From Diaphorobacter caeni (GTDB lineage Bacteria; Pseudomonadota; Gammaproteobacteria; Burkholderiales; Burkholderiaceae_C), in NCBI RefSeq assembly GCF_015354245.1, contig NZ_JADKYZ010000004.1, positions 124,001-188,000 of the forward strand: a DNA stretch of 64,000 nt, in the 5' to 3' direction. Under the pieces are notes generated by a model that saw only the letters and a program-made list of their open reading frames with translations, was not told where the DNA came from and ran no database searches. A program made the position numbers and the translations under genes. This document shows, piece after piece, positions 8,696-19,513 of this stretch; position 1 is the first letter of the stretch; every line of letters starts with the position of its first letter.

Positions 8696-9868
8696 TCAGG
8701 CAGCCACCGCGGGCGCGGTCACCTGACGGATGCCCATGGCCTTGAGCGTGTCGGCGATCGCGGCCACCGCGCCCGGAATTCCGGCCTCGCCGAAGTGGCC
8801 GATGCAGCCCACGCGGAAGGTTTCCATGGCGGTGAGCTTGCCCGGATAGAGGATGTAGCCGCGCTTTTTCACCTCCTGGTAGAAGACCTTGAAGTCATAG
8901 GCCGGATCGTCTGGCGCGTGAAAAGTGACGATGATCGGCGCCTGCAGATCGGCGTCCAGATACGAGCGGAAGCCCAGCTTCCGCATGCCTTCCATCAGCG
9001 CCTTGCAGTTGCGCTCGTAGCGCCCGCCGCGCGCTGCAAGGCCTCCCTCCTCGAAGTACTGGGTGATCGCCGCATCGAGCGCCGCCACCACGTGCGTGGG
9101 CGGCGTGAAGCGCCACTGTGTCGTCCTGCCCATGTAGACCCATTGGTCATGAAGGTCCATCGCGAGCGAATGCGAGTGGCCCTCGCATTGTTCCAGCACG
9201 CTGCGCCGCGCGATCACGAAGCCCATGCCGGGCACACCTTCCAGGCACTTGCCCGATGCGGCGATCACCGCGTCGAACGGCGTCTTGCGCGCGTCGATGT
9301 CGATGGCGCCGAACGAGCTCATCGCGTCCACGATCAGGCCCCTGCCATGCTTGGCGACGACCAGCGCGATCTCGTGCAGCGGATTGAGCACGCCCGCGCC
9401 CGTCTCGCAATGCACCAGCGCGACGTGCGTGATGCTCGCATCGGCGGCGAGCGCCTTGTCCACGTCAGCGGGGCTGACCCGTTGCGACTCGGGGTAGTCG
9501 ATGGTGCTGAGCTTGCGGCCCAGCACCTTGCAGATCTTGGCCAACCGTGCGCAGTAGGCACCGTTGTTGGGCACGAGCACGCGGCCGCTGCGCGGCACGA
9601 GCGAGCCGATGGCGGCTTCGACCGAGAAGGTGCCGCTGCCCTGCATCGGCACGCATTCGTGCGTGGCCTCGCCGTTCACGATGCGCAGCACGTTCTGGCG
9701 GATGCGTGCGGTGATCTGGTTGAAGTCGGCGTCCCACGAGCCCCAGTCGCGCAGCATGGCCTCGCGAGTGCGCTCGGAGGTGGTCAGCGGGCCGGGGGTC
9801 AGCAAAACGGGATAGGAGGCGTTGGAAGATGCTGCGTTGAAAGCAGGGGTGGAAGTTGCGACGCTCAT
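8696..9868 (-). CDS. phnW: 2-aminoethylphosphonate--pyruvate transaminase
   Basis: 390 residues, a fold-type I PLP enzyme. It moves the amino group of 2-aminoethylphosphonate to pyruvate, giving phosphonoacetaldehyde and alanine. [17 protein letters not shown] at the N-terminus, DAMSSFGA (Asp181) and the Schiff-base Lys207 in [12 protein letters not shown] are diagnostic. No phosphonoacetaldehyde hydrolase gene (phnX) is present. The product is more likely oxidised by PhnY and hydrolysed by PhnA, both encoded divergently in this locus. It is the last gene of the minus-strand transport operon. Confidence 0.93.
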   Translation of the reverse strand: MSVATSTPAFNAASSNASYPVLLTPGPLTTSERTREAMLRDWGSWDADFNQITARIRQNVLRIVNGEATHECVPMQGSGTFSVEAAIGSLVPRSGRVLVPNNGAYCARLAKICKVLGRKLSTIDYPESQRVSPADVDKALAADASITHVALVHCETGAGVLNPLHEIALVVAKHGRGLIVDAMSSFGAIDIDARKTPFDAVIAASGKCLEGVPGMGFVIARRSVLEQCEGHSHSLAMDLHDQWVYMGRTTQWRFTPPTHVVAALDAAITQYFEEGGLAARGGRYERNCKALMEGMRKLGFRSYLDADLQAPIIVTFHAPDDPAYDFKVFYQEVKKRGYILYPGKLTAMETFRVGCIGHFGEAGIPGAVAAIADTLKAMGIRQVTAPAVAA

Positions 9869-9947
9869 GTTTTTCTCCGGGGACTCAAAGTGGGGTTTTG
9901 AACAGGTGAAAACAGGGGGACAAGGGGAACAGGGAAGGGAAGCTCCA

Positions 9948-11687
9948 TCAACTGCGCGCCAGATTGCGCCAGGCCTGGGTGCGCGTGAGGATCACGCGCG
10001 TGGCCAGCGAATAGGCGATGCAGACGATGGTCGAGGACACGACGATCAGGCTCGCGAGCGCGGCGGCGGGGCCGATGTCGCCGGCCTCGTCCATGTGCAT
10101 GATCGCGACCGACGCGAGGATGGTCTCCGGCGTGTAGAGGAAGATCGCGCACGACAGGCTGGCCATCGACACCACGAAGAAATAGCGGCCGATGTCGAGG
10201 ATCGCGGGCAGGCACACCGGAATCGTCACACGCACGAAGGTCTTGAAAAACGGCACCTTCAGCGAAGAGGAAACGGCCTCGAATTCGTTGTCGATCTGCT
10301 TGAGCGCGGTGACTGCAGTGAGGTGGCTCGACGTGTAGTAGTGCACGATCATCGAGATCACCAGAATCGCCAGCGTGTTGTAGAGCACGTTCAGCGGGTT
10401 GTTCGGATGATTGAAAAACATCACGTAGCCCAGACCCAGCACCAGCCCCGGCACTGCCATCGACAGCACCGCCATCAGGTGCATGCCCTTGCGCATGAAG
10501 CCGAGGTTGCGGGTCTTCTCGATCAGGTAGGCGCCCAGAAACACGATCAGCGAACCGCAGACCGCCGTGATCAGCGCGACCAGCAGGCTGTTGGTGAAGG
10601 CCGACGCCATGTCACTTTCCACCAGCGCGAACGCGTAGTGGCGCAGCGTGAGCGTCTGGTCATACGGCCACAGCTTGATGAACGAGGTGTAGATCGCCAT
10701 GCCCACGGTCGCGAGCAGCAGCAGACAGACGATGGTGCAGAAACCCGCCAGCAACAGGTCGCCCACGCGGTGCTGCTTCGGGCTGTAGGGCACGGAGCGC
10801 GCGGTGAGTTGCGCCTTGAGCTTGCGGCGCACGCGGTAGTCGATGATGAACGAGATCACCGAAGGCAACAGCAGCAGCATGCCGACCACCGCGCCCATCG
10901 AGAAATTGTGCTGACCGACCACTTGCTTGAACACGTCGACCGACAGCACGTTGAAGCTGCCGCCGATCACCTTGGGCGCACCGAAATCGCTGATCACGTA
11001 GGTGAAAACCACGGTCGCCGCGCTGATCAGGCCGTACTTGCACGACGGCAGCGTGATCGTGGTGAACTGTCGCCAGCCCGGCGTGCGCAGCGCTTTCGCG
11101 GCTTCGTACAGGCGGCCGTCGGCGAGCGAGAGCGCGGTCACGAGAATCATCAGCGCGTGCGGAAAGGTGTTGTAGACCTCGGCCAGGATGATGCCCGGCG
11201 CGCCGTAGATCGACGCATCGCCCAGCAAAAACTTGAGTGCGCCTTGATTGCCAAACCACTGCACGAACGAGATCGCCGACAGCAGCGAAGGCGCGAGCAG
11301 CGGGATCAGCGCGATGAGTTTCACCGTCGCCTTGAACGAATTCGGCAAACAGGTGCGCGTGAGCGCGTAGGCGCAGATGAAGGCCATGGGCACGGAGATC
11401 AGCACCACCGAGCATGCCACCCACACCGAGTTCCAGGCCGCGCGCATCAGGCTCGGCGTCTGGAAATAGGTGATGAAGTGCTGCAGGCCGACAAAGTTGC
11501 CGTCCTTGTCGAGCACCGCGTTCACCAGAATCGAAAACAGCGGCGCTATCAGAAAGGTGAGCAGCAGCGCCATCACCACCAGCAGCATGCCGCGCGCGAT
11601 CCACTCATCACGGCTCCAGCGCTGATGCCCCTGCAGACTGCGCGCGGGCGCAGCGGGCAATCGGTTCGCGATCGTGGCGGTATTCAT
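9948..11687 (-). CDS. phnU2: 2-aminoethylphosphonate ABC transporter permease (fused double permease)
   Basis: 579 residues with about twelve transmembrane helices in two MetI-type halves. Each half has an EAA-like loop before its last helices ([21 protein letters not shown] near 240; [22 protein letters not shown] near 480). This two-in-one architecture is that of the putative 2-aminoethylphosphonate permease family (PhnU2 type, related to FbpB). The start codon overlaps the ATPase stop by 4 bp (ATGA), showing translational coupling. Partners are PhnT2 (ATPase) and PhnS2 (binding protein). Confidence 0.9.
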   Translation of the reverse strand: MNTATIANRLPAAPARSLQGHQRWSRDEWIARGMLLVVMALLLTFLIAPLFSILVNAVLDKDGNFVGLQHFITYFQTPSLMRAAWNSVWVACSVVLISVPMAFICAYALTRTCLPNSFKATVKLIALIPLLAPSLLSAISFVQWFGNQGALKFLLGDASIYGAPGIILAEVYNTFPHALMILVTALSLADGRLYEAAKALRTPGWRQFTTITLPSCKYGLISAATVVFTYVISDFGAPKVIGGSFNVLSVDVFKQVVGQHNFSMGAVVGMLLLLPSVISFIIDYRVRRKLKAQLTARSVPYSPKQHRVGDLLLAGFCTIVCLLLLATVGMAIYTSFIKLWPYDQTLTLRHYAFALVESDMASAFTNSLLVALITAVCGSLIVFLGAYLIEKTRNLGFMRKGMHLMAVLSMAVPGLVLGLGYVMFFNHPNNPLNVLYNTLAILVISMIVHYYTSSHLTAVTALKQIDNEFEAVSSSLKVPFFKTFVRVTIPVCLPAILDIGRYFFVVSMASLSCAIFLYTPETILASVAIMHMDEAGDIGPAAALASLIVVSSTIVCIAYSLATRVILTRTQAWRNLARS

Positions 11688-12820
11688 GCGGCCACCTCCG
11701 CGCGCGGTGCGAACACGCGAATGCGGTGCGCGCGCAGCGCGATGTCGATGCGATTGCCTTCACGGATGTTCAGGTCGTGCAGTTGGTTGAGCGTGAAGTG
11801 CAGGCCCAGGTTCTGACCATGCAGCGCTTCCGAAGTGACTTCGGCAATGCACAGTCCGCCAAGAAACTCAACCTTGGTGATCAGCGCGTTCAGGCGGTAC
11901 GGCGTGTCGTGATCGAGCCGCTCGGCCACGCGGTCTTCGGGGCGCAGATAGAGACTCACGTTCTGGCCCGGCACAAAGCTGTCGTCGGTGCAGGTGTCGC
12001 ACTGCAGTTCGATCTCACCCACGCGGAAGCGATTGCCGCCCAGCGACTGGCCCTTGAGCACATTTACTTTGCCCACAAAATCCGCCACGAACGGCGACGC
12101 GGGGCGCTCGTAGATATCCAGCGGCGTGCCCACCTGCTCGATCACGCCGTGGTTCATCACCACGATGCGATCGGCCATCGACAGCGCTTCTTCCTGATCG
12201 TGCGTGACCATGATGGTGGTGATGCCCACCTGCTTTTGCAGACGCCGGATCTCGCCGCGCAGGCGGATGCGCTCCAACGCGTCGAGCGCAGACAGCGGCT
12301 CATCGAGCAGCAGCAGACCCGGATTGGTGGCCAGCGCGCGCGCCAGTGCCACGCGCTGCTGCTGGCCGCCGGAAAGCTGGCTCGGATATTTCTCACCCGA
12401 TGTCGGCAGGCCCACAAGCTTGAGCAGCTCGGCCACGCGCTCCTTGATCTGCGCCTTGCGCACCTTGCCGTTCACCAGACCATAGGCGACGTTTTCGGCA
12501 ATCGTCAGATTGGGGAACAGCGCATACGACTGGAACACGATGCCGTAGTCGCGCTTGTCGGCGGGTAGCCATGAGATGTCCTTGCCGTTTTGCAGCAACT
12601 GCCCTTCGCTTTGCGTTTCCAGCCCCGCGATGATGCGCAGCAGCGTGGTCTTGCCGCAGCCCGAGGGGCCCAGAAAGCACAGCATCTCGCCGGGGCGCAC
12701 GCTCAGGTGAATGTCGCGCAGCGCGCTGAATGTCTCGAAGTTCTTGTAGACGCCGTTGATCTCGAGCGCGGGCTTTGTGCCCAGTTCCTCGGCGATGTGT
12801 TTGGTAGCTGTCATGTCCAT
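11684..12820 (-). CDS. phnT2: 2-aminoethylphosphonate ABC transporter ATP-binding protein
   Basis: 378 residues. Walker A is GPSGCGKTT (51-59), the signature LSGGQQQRVALARALA lies near 155, and Walker B LLLLDEPLSALD near 175. The switch His is in MVTHDQEEAL. A C-terminal TOBE-like region (VGEIELQCDT, VSLYLRPEDR) is typical of importers of the spermidine/iron/phosphonate group. GAGG lies eight bases before ATG 12820. It energises the PhnU2 permease. Confidence 0.92.
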   Translation of the reverse strand: MDMTATKHIAEELGTKPALEINGVYKNFETFSALRDIHLSVRPGEMLCFLGPSGCGKTTLLRIIAGLETQSEGQLLQNGKDISWLPADKRDYGIVFQSYALFPNLTIAENVAYGLVNGKVRKAQIKERVAELLKLVGLPTSGEKYPSQLSGGQQQRVALARALATNPGLLLLDEPLSALDALERIRLRGEIRRLQKQVGITTIMVTHDQEEALSMADRIVVMNHGVIEQVGTPLDIYERPASPFVADFVGKVNVLKGQSLGGNRFRVGEIELQCDTCTDDSFVPGQNVSLYLRPEDRVAERLDHDTPYRLNALITKVEFLGGLCIAEVTSEALHGQNLGLHFTLNQLHDLNIREGNRIDIALRAHRIRVFAPRAEVAA

Positions 12821-12880
12821 GTTCCGACCTCATCAACCAGATGAAAGAGAGGTGTCGCCCAGCAGAGAAAGCTCCGGCGA

Positions 12881-12904
12881 CCCGCTGCCGCAGAGCGGCA
12901 GCAG
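12881..12904 (-). promoter_or_regulatory. Intercistronic stem-loop between phnS2 and phnT2
   Basis: GCTGCCGC and GCGGCAGC (about 12886-12904) form a perfect 8-bp stem with a 3-nt loop in the 113-bp gap between the binding protein and ATPase genes. It has no U-run. Such hairpins often protect the upstream message so that more binding protein than ATPase is made. That role is inferred. Confidence 0.5.
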
Positions 12905-12933
12905 TTGTCGAAAAAACGCCATCAAAGAGTGGC

Positions 12934-13983
12934 TCAGGGCTTGGCTTCGGCCTTGCCTTCGTAACGGCGGCTCCACTCGGCCAGAATGCGCTCGCGGTTC
13001 TTGGCGGCCCAGTTCAGATCGTTCTTGGCGAGCAGCTTTTCGTAGTTGTCGGGAATGCCTTCGAGCTTGGATGCCACACCCGGCATCGCCACCACGGCCC
13101 ACCAGTTGGAGCTGATGACGTTGGCTTCCTTGCTGGCCATCCAGTCGGCCAGACGCTTGGCGGCCTCGGGCTTTTTGGTGGTCTTCATGATGGAAGTGCC
13201 TTCAATGTCCCAGCCCAGACCTTCCTTGGGAAAGATCAGATCAACGGGTGCGCCGGATTTCTTCACCTGGTGCGCGCGGAACTCGAACGAGATGCCGATC
13301 GGAAATTCGCCGGAGCCCGACTGCTTGCAGGGCTTGGAGCCCGAGTGCACGTACTGCGCGATGTTCTCGTGCAGCGCGTCCATGTACTTCCAGGCTTCCT
13401 GCTCGCCCCACATCTGAATCCACGACGAGACATCGAGGTAGCCCGTGCCGCTGGACGCCGGGTGCGGCATGGTGATCTTCCCCTTGTAGACGGGCTTGGC
13501 CAGATCCTTCCAGGTCTCGGGCTTGGGCAGGTTGTGCTTCTTGGCCTCGACGGTGTTGAAGCAGACCGTCGCGGCCCACACGTCCATGCCCACCCACTTC
13601 GGCGGGCGCTGGCTGTCCGAGTAGGCGGGCGTGAGCTGCTCGAAGCCCTTGGGCTGATAGCCCTGCAGCATGCCCTCCTGATCGAGCAGCGCGAGCGAAC
13701 TGGCTGCCACGCCCGCAACCACGTCGGCCTGCGGGTTCTGTTTTTCGGCCAGCAGCTTGGCGGTGATGATGCCGGTGGAGTCGCGCACCCATTTGATCTC
13801 GATGTCCGGGTTGGCCTTCTCGAAGCCCGTCTTGTAGAGCTTCATCGCATCGGTTTCGAGCGCCGTGTAGACCAAGAGGGGCGTCTTCTGCTGCGCCATC
13901 GCCGCACCACAGGCCAGGGTCAGGCCGATGGCGCCCGCACAGATTGTCATCAGGCCGTGACGAACTCCCGCTAACTTATTCAT
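12934..13983 (-). CDS. phnS2: 2-aminoethylphosphonate ABC transporter substrate-binding protein
   Basis: 349 residues with a Sec signal peptide cut near AMAQQ. The mature part (LLVYTALETDAMKLYKTGFEKANPDIEIKWVRDSTG, then WVGMDVWAATVCFNTVEAKK, SSGTGYLDVSSWIQMWGE and MKTTKKPEAAKRLADWM) is of the periplasmic iron/phosphonate-binding type and matches PhnS2 proteins. It is the first gene of the minus-strand operon phnS2-T2-U2-W and has its own consensus-like promoter at 14174-14202. Confidence 0.9.
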   Translation of the reverse strand: MNKLAGVRHGLMTICAGAIGLTLACGAAMAQQKTPLLVYTALETDAMKLYKTGFEKANPDIEIKWVRDSTGIITAKLLAEKQNPQADVVAGVAASSLALLDQEGMLQGYQPKGFEQLTPAYSDSQRPPKWVGMDVWAATVCFNTVEAKKHNLPKPETWKDLAKPVYKGKITMPHPASSGTGYLDVSSWIQMWGEQEAWKYMDALHENIAQYVHSGSKPCKQSGSGEFPIGISFEFRAHQVKKSGAPVDLIFPKEGLGWDIEGTSIMKTTKKPEAAKRLADWMASKEANVISSNWWAVVAMPGVASKLEGIPDNYEKLLAKNDLNWAAKNRERILAEWSRRYEGKAEAKP

Positions 13984-14173
13984 CGCTTGTCTCCTTTTGT
14001 CGGAGGCGCCACTGCAAACCCGATGACTCGCCGATTTCGCCGCCGTCCCGGGACTGCGCTGGCTTCATCGACTGCACCCCATCCGAATCCCGTGATCCGT
14101 TGGCCTGCATGCACCCCTCTCGGTTTGGTATTCCGGCGAACCGGCCCGGCGATTTCTTTGCGTCGGTGTGGTC

Positions 14174-14202
14174 AATGTAAAACTCGTTTTGCCTACTGTC
14201 AA
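14174..14202 (-). promoter_or_regulatory. Promoter of the phnS2 operon
   Basis: On the minus strand a perfect -35 TTGACA (14202-14197) and -10 TACATT (14179-14174) are separated by exactly 17 bp. The -35 lies inside the left arm of the inverted repeat at 14195-14220, so a bound regulator would occlude it. Confidence 0.7.
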
Positions 14203-14221
14203 TAGAAAACTGTTGACAGTT
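14195..14221. promoter_or_regulatory. Candidate PhnR operator between the divergent phn operons
   Basis: ACTGTCAA (14195-14202) and TTGACAGT (14213-14220) are perfect 8-bp inverted arms 10 bp apart. A second, tighter palindrome AACTGT-TG-ACAGTT lies at 14208-14221. Each arm also contains a TTGACA -35 sequence, one per strand. This fits a GntR-type dimer controlling both phnS2 and phnR/phnA transcription. Confidence 0.6.
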
Positions 14222-14248
14222 TGCATTTTGGATCGAACAATGGAGTCC

Positions 14249-16205
<1,957 letters not shown>

Positions 16206-16231
16206 ACACCGACAACAAAGGAGATCTTCCC

Positions 16232-17683
16232 ATGACCGTATCCGCACTGCACAAAGCTCCCGAACTCCGCCACGAAACCCTGCGCATCGCAGGTGAGCGC
16301 GTGGAAACCAAAGAGCGCATCGACGTCACCTACCCCTTCACCGGCGAAGTCATCGGCAGCGTCGGCAAGGCCACGCTGGAAGACGTGCGCCGCGCCTACA
16401 AGATCGCGCATGGCTACCAATCCAAGCTCACACGCTACGAGCGCTACAAGATCCTGATGCGTGCGGGTGAAATCATCGCCGCGCGCCTCGATGAAATCTC
16501 CAAGCTCATCACGCTCGAATCGGGCCTGTGCCGCAAGGATTCGCTCTACGAAGTGGGCCGCGCCTCCGACGTGCTGCTGTTCGCGGCCAATCAGGCGCTG
16601 GTCGATGACGGTCAGGTGTTTTCCTGCGACCTCACGCACCACGGCAAGAGCCGCAAGGTCTACACCCTGCGCGAGCCGCTGCAGGGCGTGATCACCGCGA
16701 TCACGCCGTTCAACCACCCGCTCAATCAGGTGATCCACAAGATCGCACCGGCCATCGCCACCAACAACCGCACGGTGCTCAAGCCCAGCGAGAAAACGCC
16801 CTTCACCGCCTACGTGCTGGCCGACATCCTGTATGAAGCCGGTCTGCCGCCGGAGATGCTCAGCGTGATCTCGGGCGACCCGCGCGAAATCTGCGACGAG
16901 ATGCTCACCAGCGACGACGTCGATCTCGTCACCTTCACCGGCGGCGTGCCGATCGGCAAATACATCGCGGGCAAGGCGGTCTACAAGCGCCAGATTCTGG
17001 AGCTGGGCGGCAACGACCCGATCATCGTAATGGAAGACGCCGACGTCGAAGAAGCCGCCACGCTGGCAGCCAGCGGCAGCTACAAAAACAGCGGCCAGCG
17101 CTGCACGGCGATCAAGCGCATGCTGGTGCACGAATCGCTCGCCGACCGCTTTGTCGAACTGCTGGTCGAAAAGACCAAGGCCGTGAAGTACGGCGACCCG
17201 ATGGACGCCAATGTGGACATGGGCACCGTGATCGACGAAGAAGCCGCGATCTACTTCGAAACCGTGGTGAACGAAGCCATCGCCGCAGGTGCCACGCTCA
17301 AGTGCGGCAACATCCGCAAGGGTGCGCTGTACTCGCCCACGGTGCTCGACCACGTCACGCTCGACATGCGCGTCGCCAAGGAAGAAACTTTCGGCCCCGT
17401 CTCGCCGGTGATCCGCTTCAAGACCATCGAAGAAGCGATCAAGCTCTCGAACGGCACGGCCTTCGGCCTGTCCTCGTCGATCTGCACCAACCGCCTCGAC
17501 TACATCACCCGCTTCATCAGCGAGCTCAACGTGGGCAGCGTCAACATCCGCGAAGTGCCCGGTTACCGCTTGGAGCTGACACCGTTCGGCGGGATCAAGG
17601 ACTCCGGTCTTGGCTACAAGGAAGGCGTGCTGGAAGCGATGAAGAGCTTCACGAATACCAAGACTTATTCGCTGCCTTGGTGA
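16232..17683 (+). CDS. phnY: Phosphonoacetaldehyde dehydrogenase
   Basis: 483 residues, aldehyde dehydrogenase family. It oxidises phosphonoacetaldehyde to phosphonoacetate using NAD+, feeding PhnA. The NAD-binding TFTGGVPIGKYIA, general base Glu257 in LELGGNDP and catalytic Cys291 in NSGQRCTAIKR are all present, as is the C-terminal RLELTPFGGIKDSGLGYKEG. AAAGGAG lies eight bases before ATG 16232, which is preferred to the upstream ATG 16202. It follows phnA by 26 bp and is the last clear gene of the plus-strand unit before the repeat block. Confidence 0.92.
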   Translation: MTVSALHKAPELRHETLRIAGERVETKERIDVTYPFTGEVIGSVGKATLEDVRRAYKIAHGYQSKLTRYERYKILMRAGEIIAARLDEISKLITLESGLCRKDSLYEVGRASDVLLFAANQALVDDGQVFSCDLTHHGKSRKVYTLREPLQGVITAITPFNHPLNQVIHKIAPAIATNNRTVLKPSEKTPFTAYVLADILYEAGLPPEMLSVISGDPREICDEMLTSDDVDLVTFTGGVPIGKYIAGKAVYKRQILELGGNDPIIVMEDADVEEAATLAASGSYKNSGQRCTAIKRMLVHESLADRFVELLVEKTKAVKYGDPMDANVDMGTVIDEEAAIYFETVVNEAIAAGATLKCGNIRKGALYSPTVLDHVTLDMRVAKEETFGPVSPVIRFKTIEEAIKLSNGTAFGLSSSICTNRLDYITRFISELNVGSVNIREVPGYRLELTPFGGIKDSGLGYKEGVLEAMKSFTNTKTYSLPW

Positions 17684-17726
17684 TCTTCCGTCATTGCGCG
17701 CTGGTCTGAGCCTGGTGCGAAGTTGC

Positions 17727-18238
17727 TTGCAGAGGCCGGGTCTCGCCCCGGCGGGCGAGTAACTTTTCGCTTGCGCGCGAAAAGTCACCAAAAGCGCGCT
17801 TTTGAATACGGGGTCACGCGGCAGAACTCACTGCGCGACTGCGTCGCTCCGTTCGGACAACCGCCGCGAGCTAGAGGCTAACCAGAGGAGTTTGCGGCAC
17901 GTCGCTTCGCTTGTGCCGGGACGTTGGTGGAGCTGGGTTGGGACTCAAATGCCCACTGCTCTTTTGAGCGACGTTGATCCAACGAGCCAATCAAAATCGT
18001 GCAGCACTGGCGCACCAGCATCTCGCGAAGTCGCGAGATGAGCGGCACGAGCGAAGCGATGTGCCGAACACACCTCTTATGAAATATCTAGCTCGCGGCG
18101 GTTGCCCGAGCGGCGCGCGCAGCGCAAAGCGAGTTCTGCCGCGTGACCCCGTATTCAAAAGCGCGCTTTTGGTGACTTTTTGCGCGCAAGCAAAAAGTGA
18201 CTCCGCCGCCGGGCGGAACTCCCGGCCTCCGCCCTCAA
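17727..18238. repeat. Composite palindromic repeat, copy A (two units in inverted orientation)
   Basis: Most of the 592-bp gap between phnY and the HD-oxygenase gene is two inverted copies of one unit (about 17731-17930 and 18040-18237). Each outer end has a CCGGG hairpin, then ACTTTTCGC/GCGAAAAGT (17762-17785) or ACTTTTTGC/GCAAAAAGT (18175-18198), then a perfect CAAAAGCGCGCTTTTG palindrome (17789-17804, 18156-18171), a GCGGCAGAACTC...GGACAACCGCCGCGAG stretch and a CGGCAC/GTGCCG hairpin. The centre carries CATCTCGCGA/TCGCGAGATG (18019-18040). Open frames across it are not credible genes. Confidence 0.85.
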
Positions 18239-18275
18239 CACCGCAACCACAGAGAAAAAAGAGAAGGAGAAAACA

Positions 18276-18875
18276 GTGAGCCTGACCATCCAAGACATAG
18301 TCCACATCTTCGAAACCAAAGGCCACGCCCAATACGACGGCGAACCCGTCACCCAACTGCAGCACGCCCTCCAATCCGCCCACCTCGCAGAACTCCAGGG
18401 CGCTGACAGCGCACTCATCACCGCCGCCCTGCTCCACGACCTCGGTCACCTCCTGCACGACAGACCGGGCTCGCCAACGACGCAAGGCGTGGACGATCTC
18501 CACCAATACCTCTGCATCCCCTTCCTGCGCCCGCTGTTCGGCGACGCCACGCTCGAGCCCATCCGCATGCATGTCGATGCCAAGCGCTACCTCTGTCTGC
18601 ATGAGGCGGGCTACCTCGAAGCGCTTTCGGCCGACTCCGCACGCAGCCTGCAACTGCAGGGCGGCGTCTTCACGCCGGAGCAGGCCACTGAATTCGCCAA
18701 TCGCCCGCATGCACTCAACGCGGTGGAGCTGCGCCGCTGGGACGATCTGGCCAAGGACGCCGACATGCGCACGCCCGACCTCGCGCATTTCACGCGCCAC
18801 ATGGAGCACGCGTCGAACACCCACCGGTCCCGACTCACCACAGCCGCTGCCGAGAAGACGCACAAGGCGGCGTGA
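18276..18875 (+). CDS. PhnZ-like HD-domain oxygenase of phosphonate degradation
   Basis: 199 residues from GTG 18276 with AAGGAG upstream. It matches the HD-domain proteins found with phosphonate operons. Candidate ligands follow the order of PhnZ, a mixed-valence di-iron oxygenase that splits 1-hydroxy-2-aminoethylphosphonate to glycine and phosphate: His30, His54-Asp55, His58, His76, His99, Lys103 and Asp156/157, plus Tyr20 and Glu23. PhnZ needs a partner hydroxylase (PhnY*), which is absent here. It may act on another alpha-hydroxyphosphonate. It lies beyond repeat copy A and is convergent with the MarR gene. Confidence 0.8.
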   Translation: MSLTIQDIVHIFETKGHAQYDGEPVTQLQHALQSAHLAELQGADSALITAALLHDLGHLLHDRPGSPTTQGVDDLHQYLCIPFLRPLFGDATLEPIRMHVDAKRYLCLHEAGYLEALSADSARSLQLQGGVFTPEQATEFANRPHALNAVELRRWDDLAKDADMRTPDLAHFTRHMEHASNTHRSRLTTAAAEKTHKAA

Positions 18876-18894
18876 CGATCACACCCAATCCGGC

Positions 18895-19386
18895 TCACTC
18901 CCCTTCCGCATACGCCTCCAGCCCCAGCGCCACGACGGTCGCCACGTCTTCGCCCACGGCCTCCCTGAACTCGACCTCGGCCTGCGCCACCGCCGTTTCG
19001 AAGGCCTTGAGCCATGCAAGTCCGGTGACGGTGAAGCGCACGATGCGCGCGCGGGCGTCGTGGGGATCGGGCTCGCGCGTGACCAGTCCCCAGGCCTCGC
19101 ACTGATCGACCAGGCTCGCCATCGCCTGCTTGGTCATGCCGGCCGACTGAGCGAGATCGGTCAGCCGATCCCCCGCAAGCGAGAGGTGGCGCGTGATGTG
19201 GATGTGCGCGGCGCTCACCTGCTCGCGCGCGGCGAGGTTGGAGAGCGCGAGCGGCACCTCCACATCGTGCGCCATCAACTGGTAGACGCGCTCGTCGAAA
19301 CGCCGCATGGCGTGGCCCAGCAGGCGGCCCAGATGGGTTTCGCGCCAGGCGTCGGAAGGGGGCGTGGCGGGGTGCAGTTCGGTCAT
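18895..19386 (-). CDS. MarR-family transcriptional regulator
   Basis: 163 residues from MTELHPATPP (19386). The frame runs to 19464 but that extension overlaps the recA promoter. The winged-helix region shows HITRHLSLAGDRLTDLAQSAGMTKQAMASLVDQCEAWGLVTREPDPHDARARIVRFTVTG, the MarR pattern with a D-x-R wing. An imperfect palindrome 8 bp upstream of the start may be its own operator. It is divergent from recA; a role in SOS control is not implied. Confidence 0.85.
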   Translation of the reverse strand: MTELHPATPPSDAWRETHLGRLLGHAMRRFDERVYQLMAHDVEVPLALSNLAAREQVSAAHIHITRHLSLAGDRLTDLAQSAGMTKQAMASLVDQCEAWGLVTREPDPHDARARIVRFTVTGLAWLKAFETAVAQAEVEFREAVGEDVATVVALGLEAYAEGE

Positions 19387-19393
19387 GCACACA

Positions 19394-19413
19394 TTGTCAG
19401 GCAAACTGACCAA
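19394..19413 (-). promoter_or_regulatory. Candidate MarR autoregulatory site
   Basis: TTGTCAG-GCAAA-CTGACCAA is a near-perfect palindrome placed directly before the MarR gene start, the size and position typical of MarR operators. Confidence 0.4.
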
Positions 19414-19421
19414 AATTTGCT

Positions 19422-19449
19422 TTGACAGAAAAGTATCCGCACATAAACT
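19422..19449 (+). promoter_or_regulatory. recA promoter
   Basis: A consensus -35 TTGACA (19422-19427) lies 16 bp from -10 TAAACT (19444-19449). The first LexA box begins 2 bp downstream of the -10. Confidence 0.7.
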
Positions 19450-19450
19450 A

Positions 19451-19484
19451 CTGTTCAAGCACACAGGACTGTGATTAAAAACAG
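19451..19484 (+). promoter_or_regulatory. Tandem LexA (SOS) boxes of recA
   Basis: Two perfect CTGT-N8-ACAG sites lie side by side: CTGT-TCAAGCAC-ACAG at 19451-19466 and CTGT-GATTAAAA-ACAG at 19469-19484. Their centres are 18 bp apart, so two LexA dimers would sit on nearly the same helical face across the transcription start. Confidence 0.85.
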
Positions 19485-19513
19485 TCTCCCAGATTCAAGA
19501 AACGGAAAGCGCA

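Noticed and set aside
17727-18238. Repeat copy A as an insertion sequence.
   Set aside because: No transposase frame, and the inverted units have internal hairpins throughout rather than simple terminal repeats. Target duplications could not be found by eye.
17802-18279. Several 70-100 codon frames within repeat copy A (and similar ones in B and C).
   Set aside because: The same peptides recur because the DNA repeats, on both strands, without ribosome sites. They follow the palindromes, not protein constraint.
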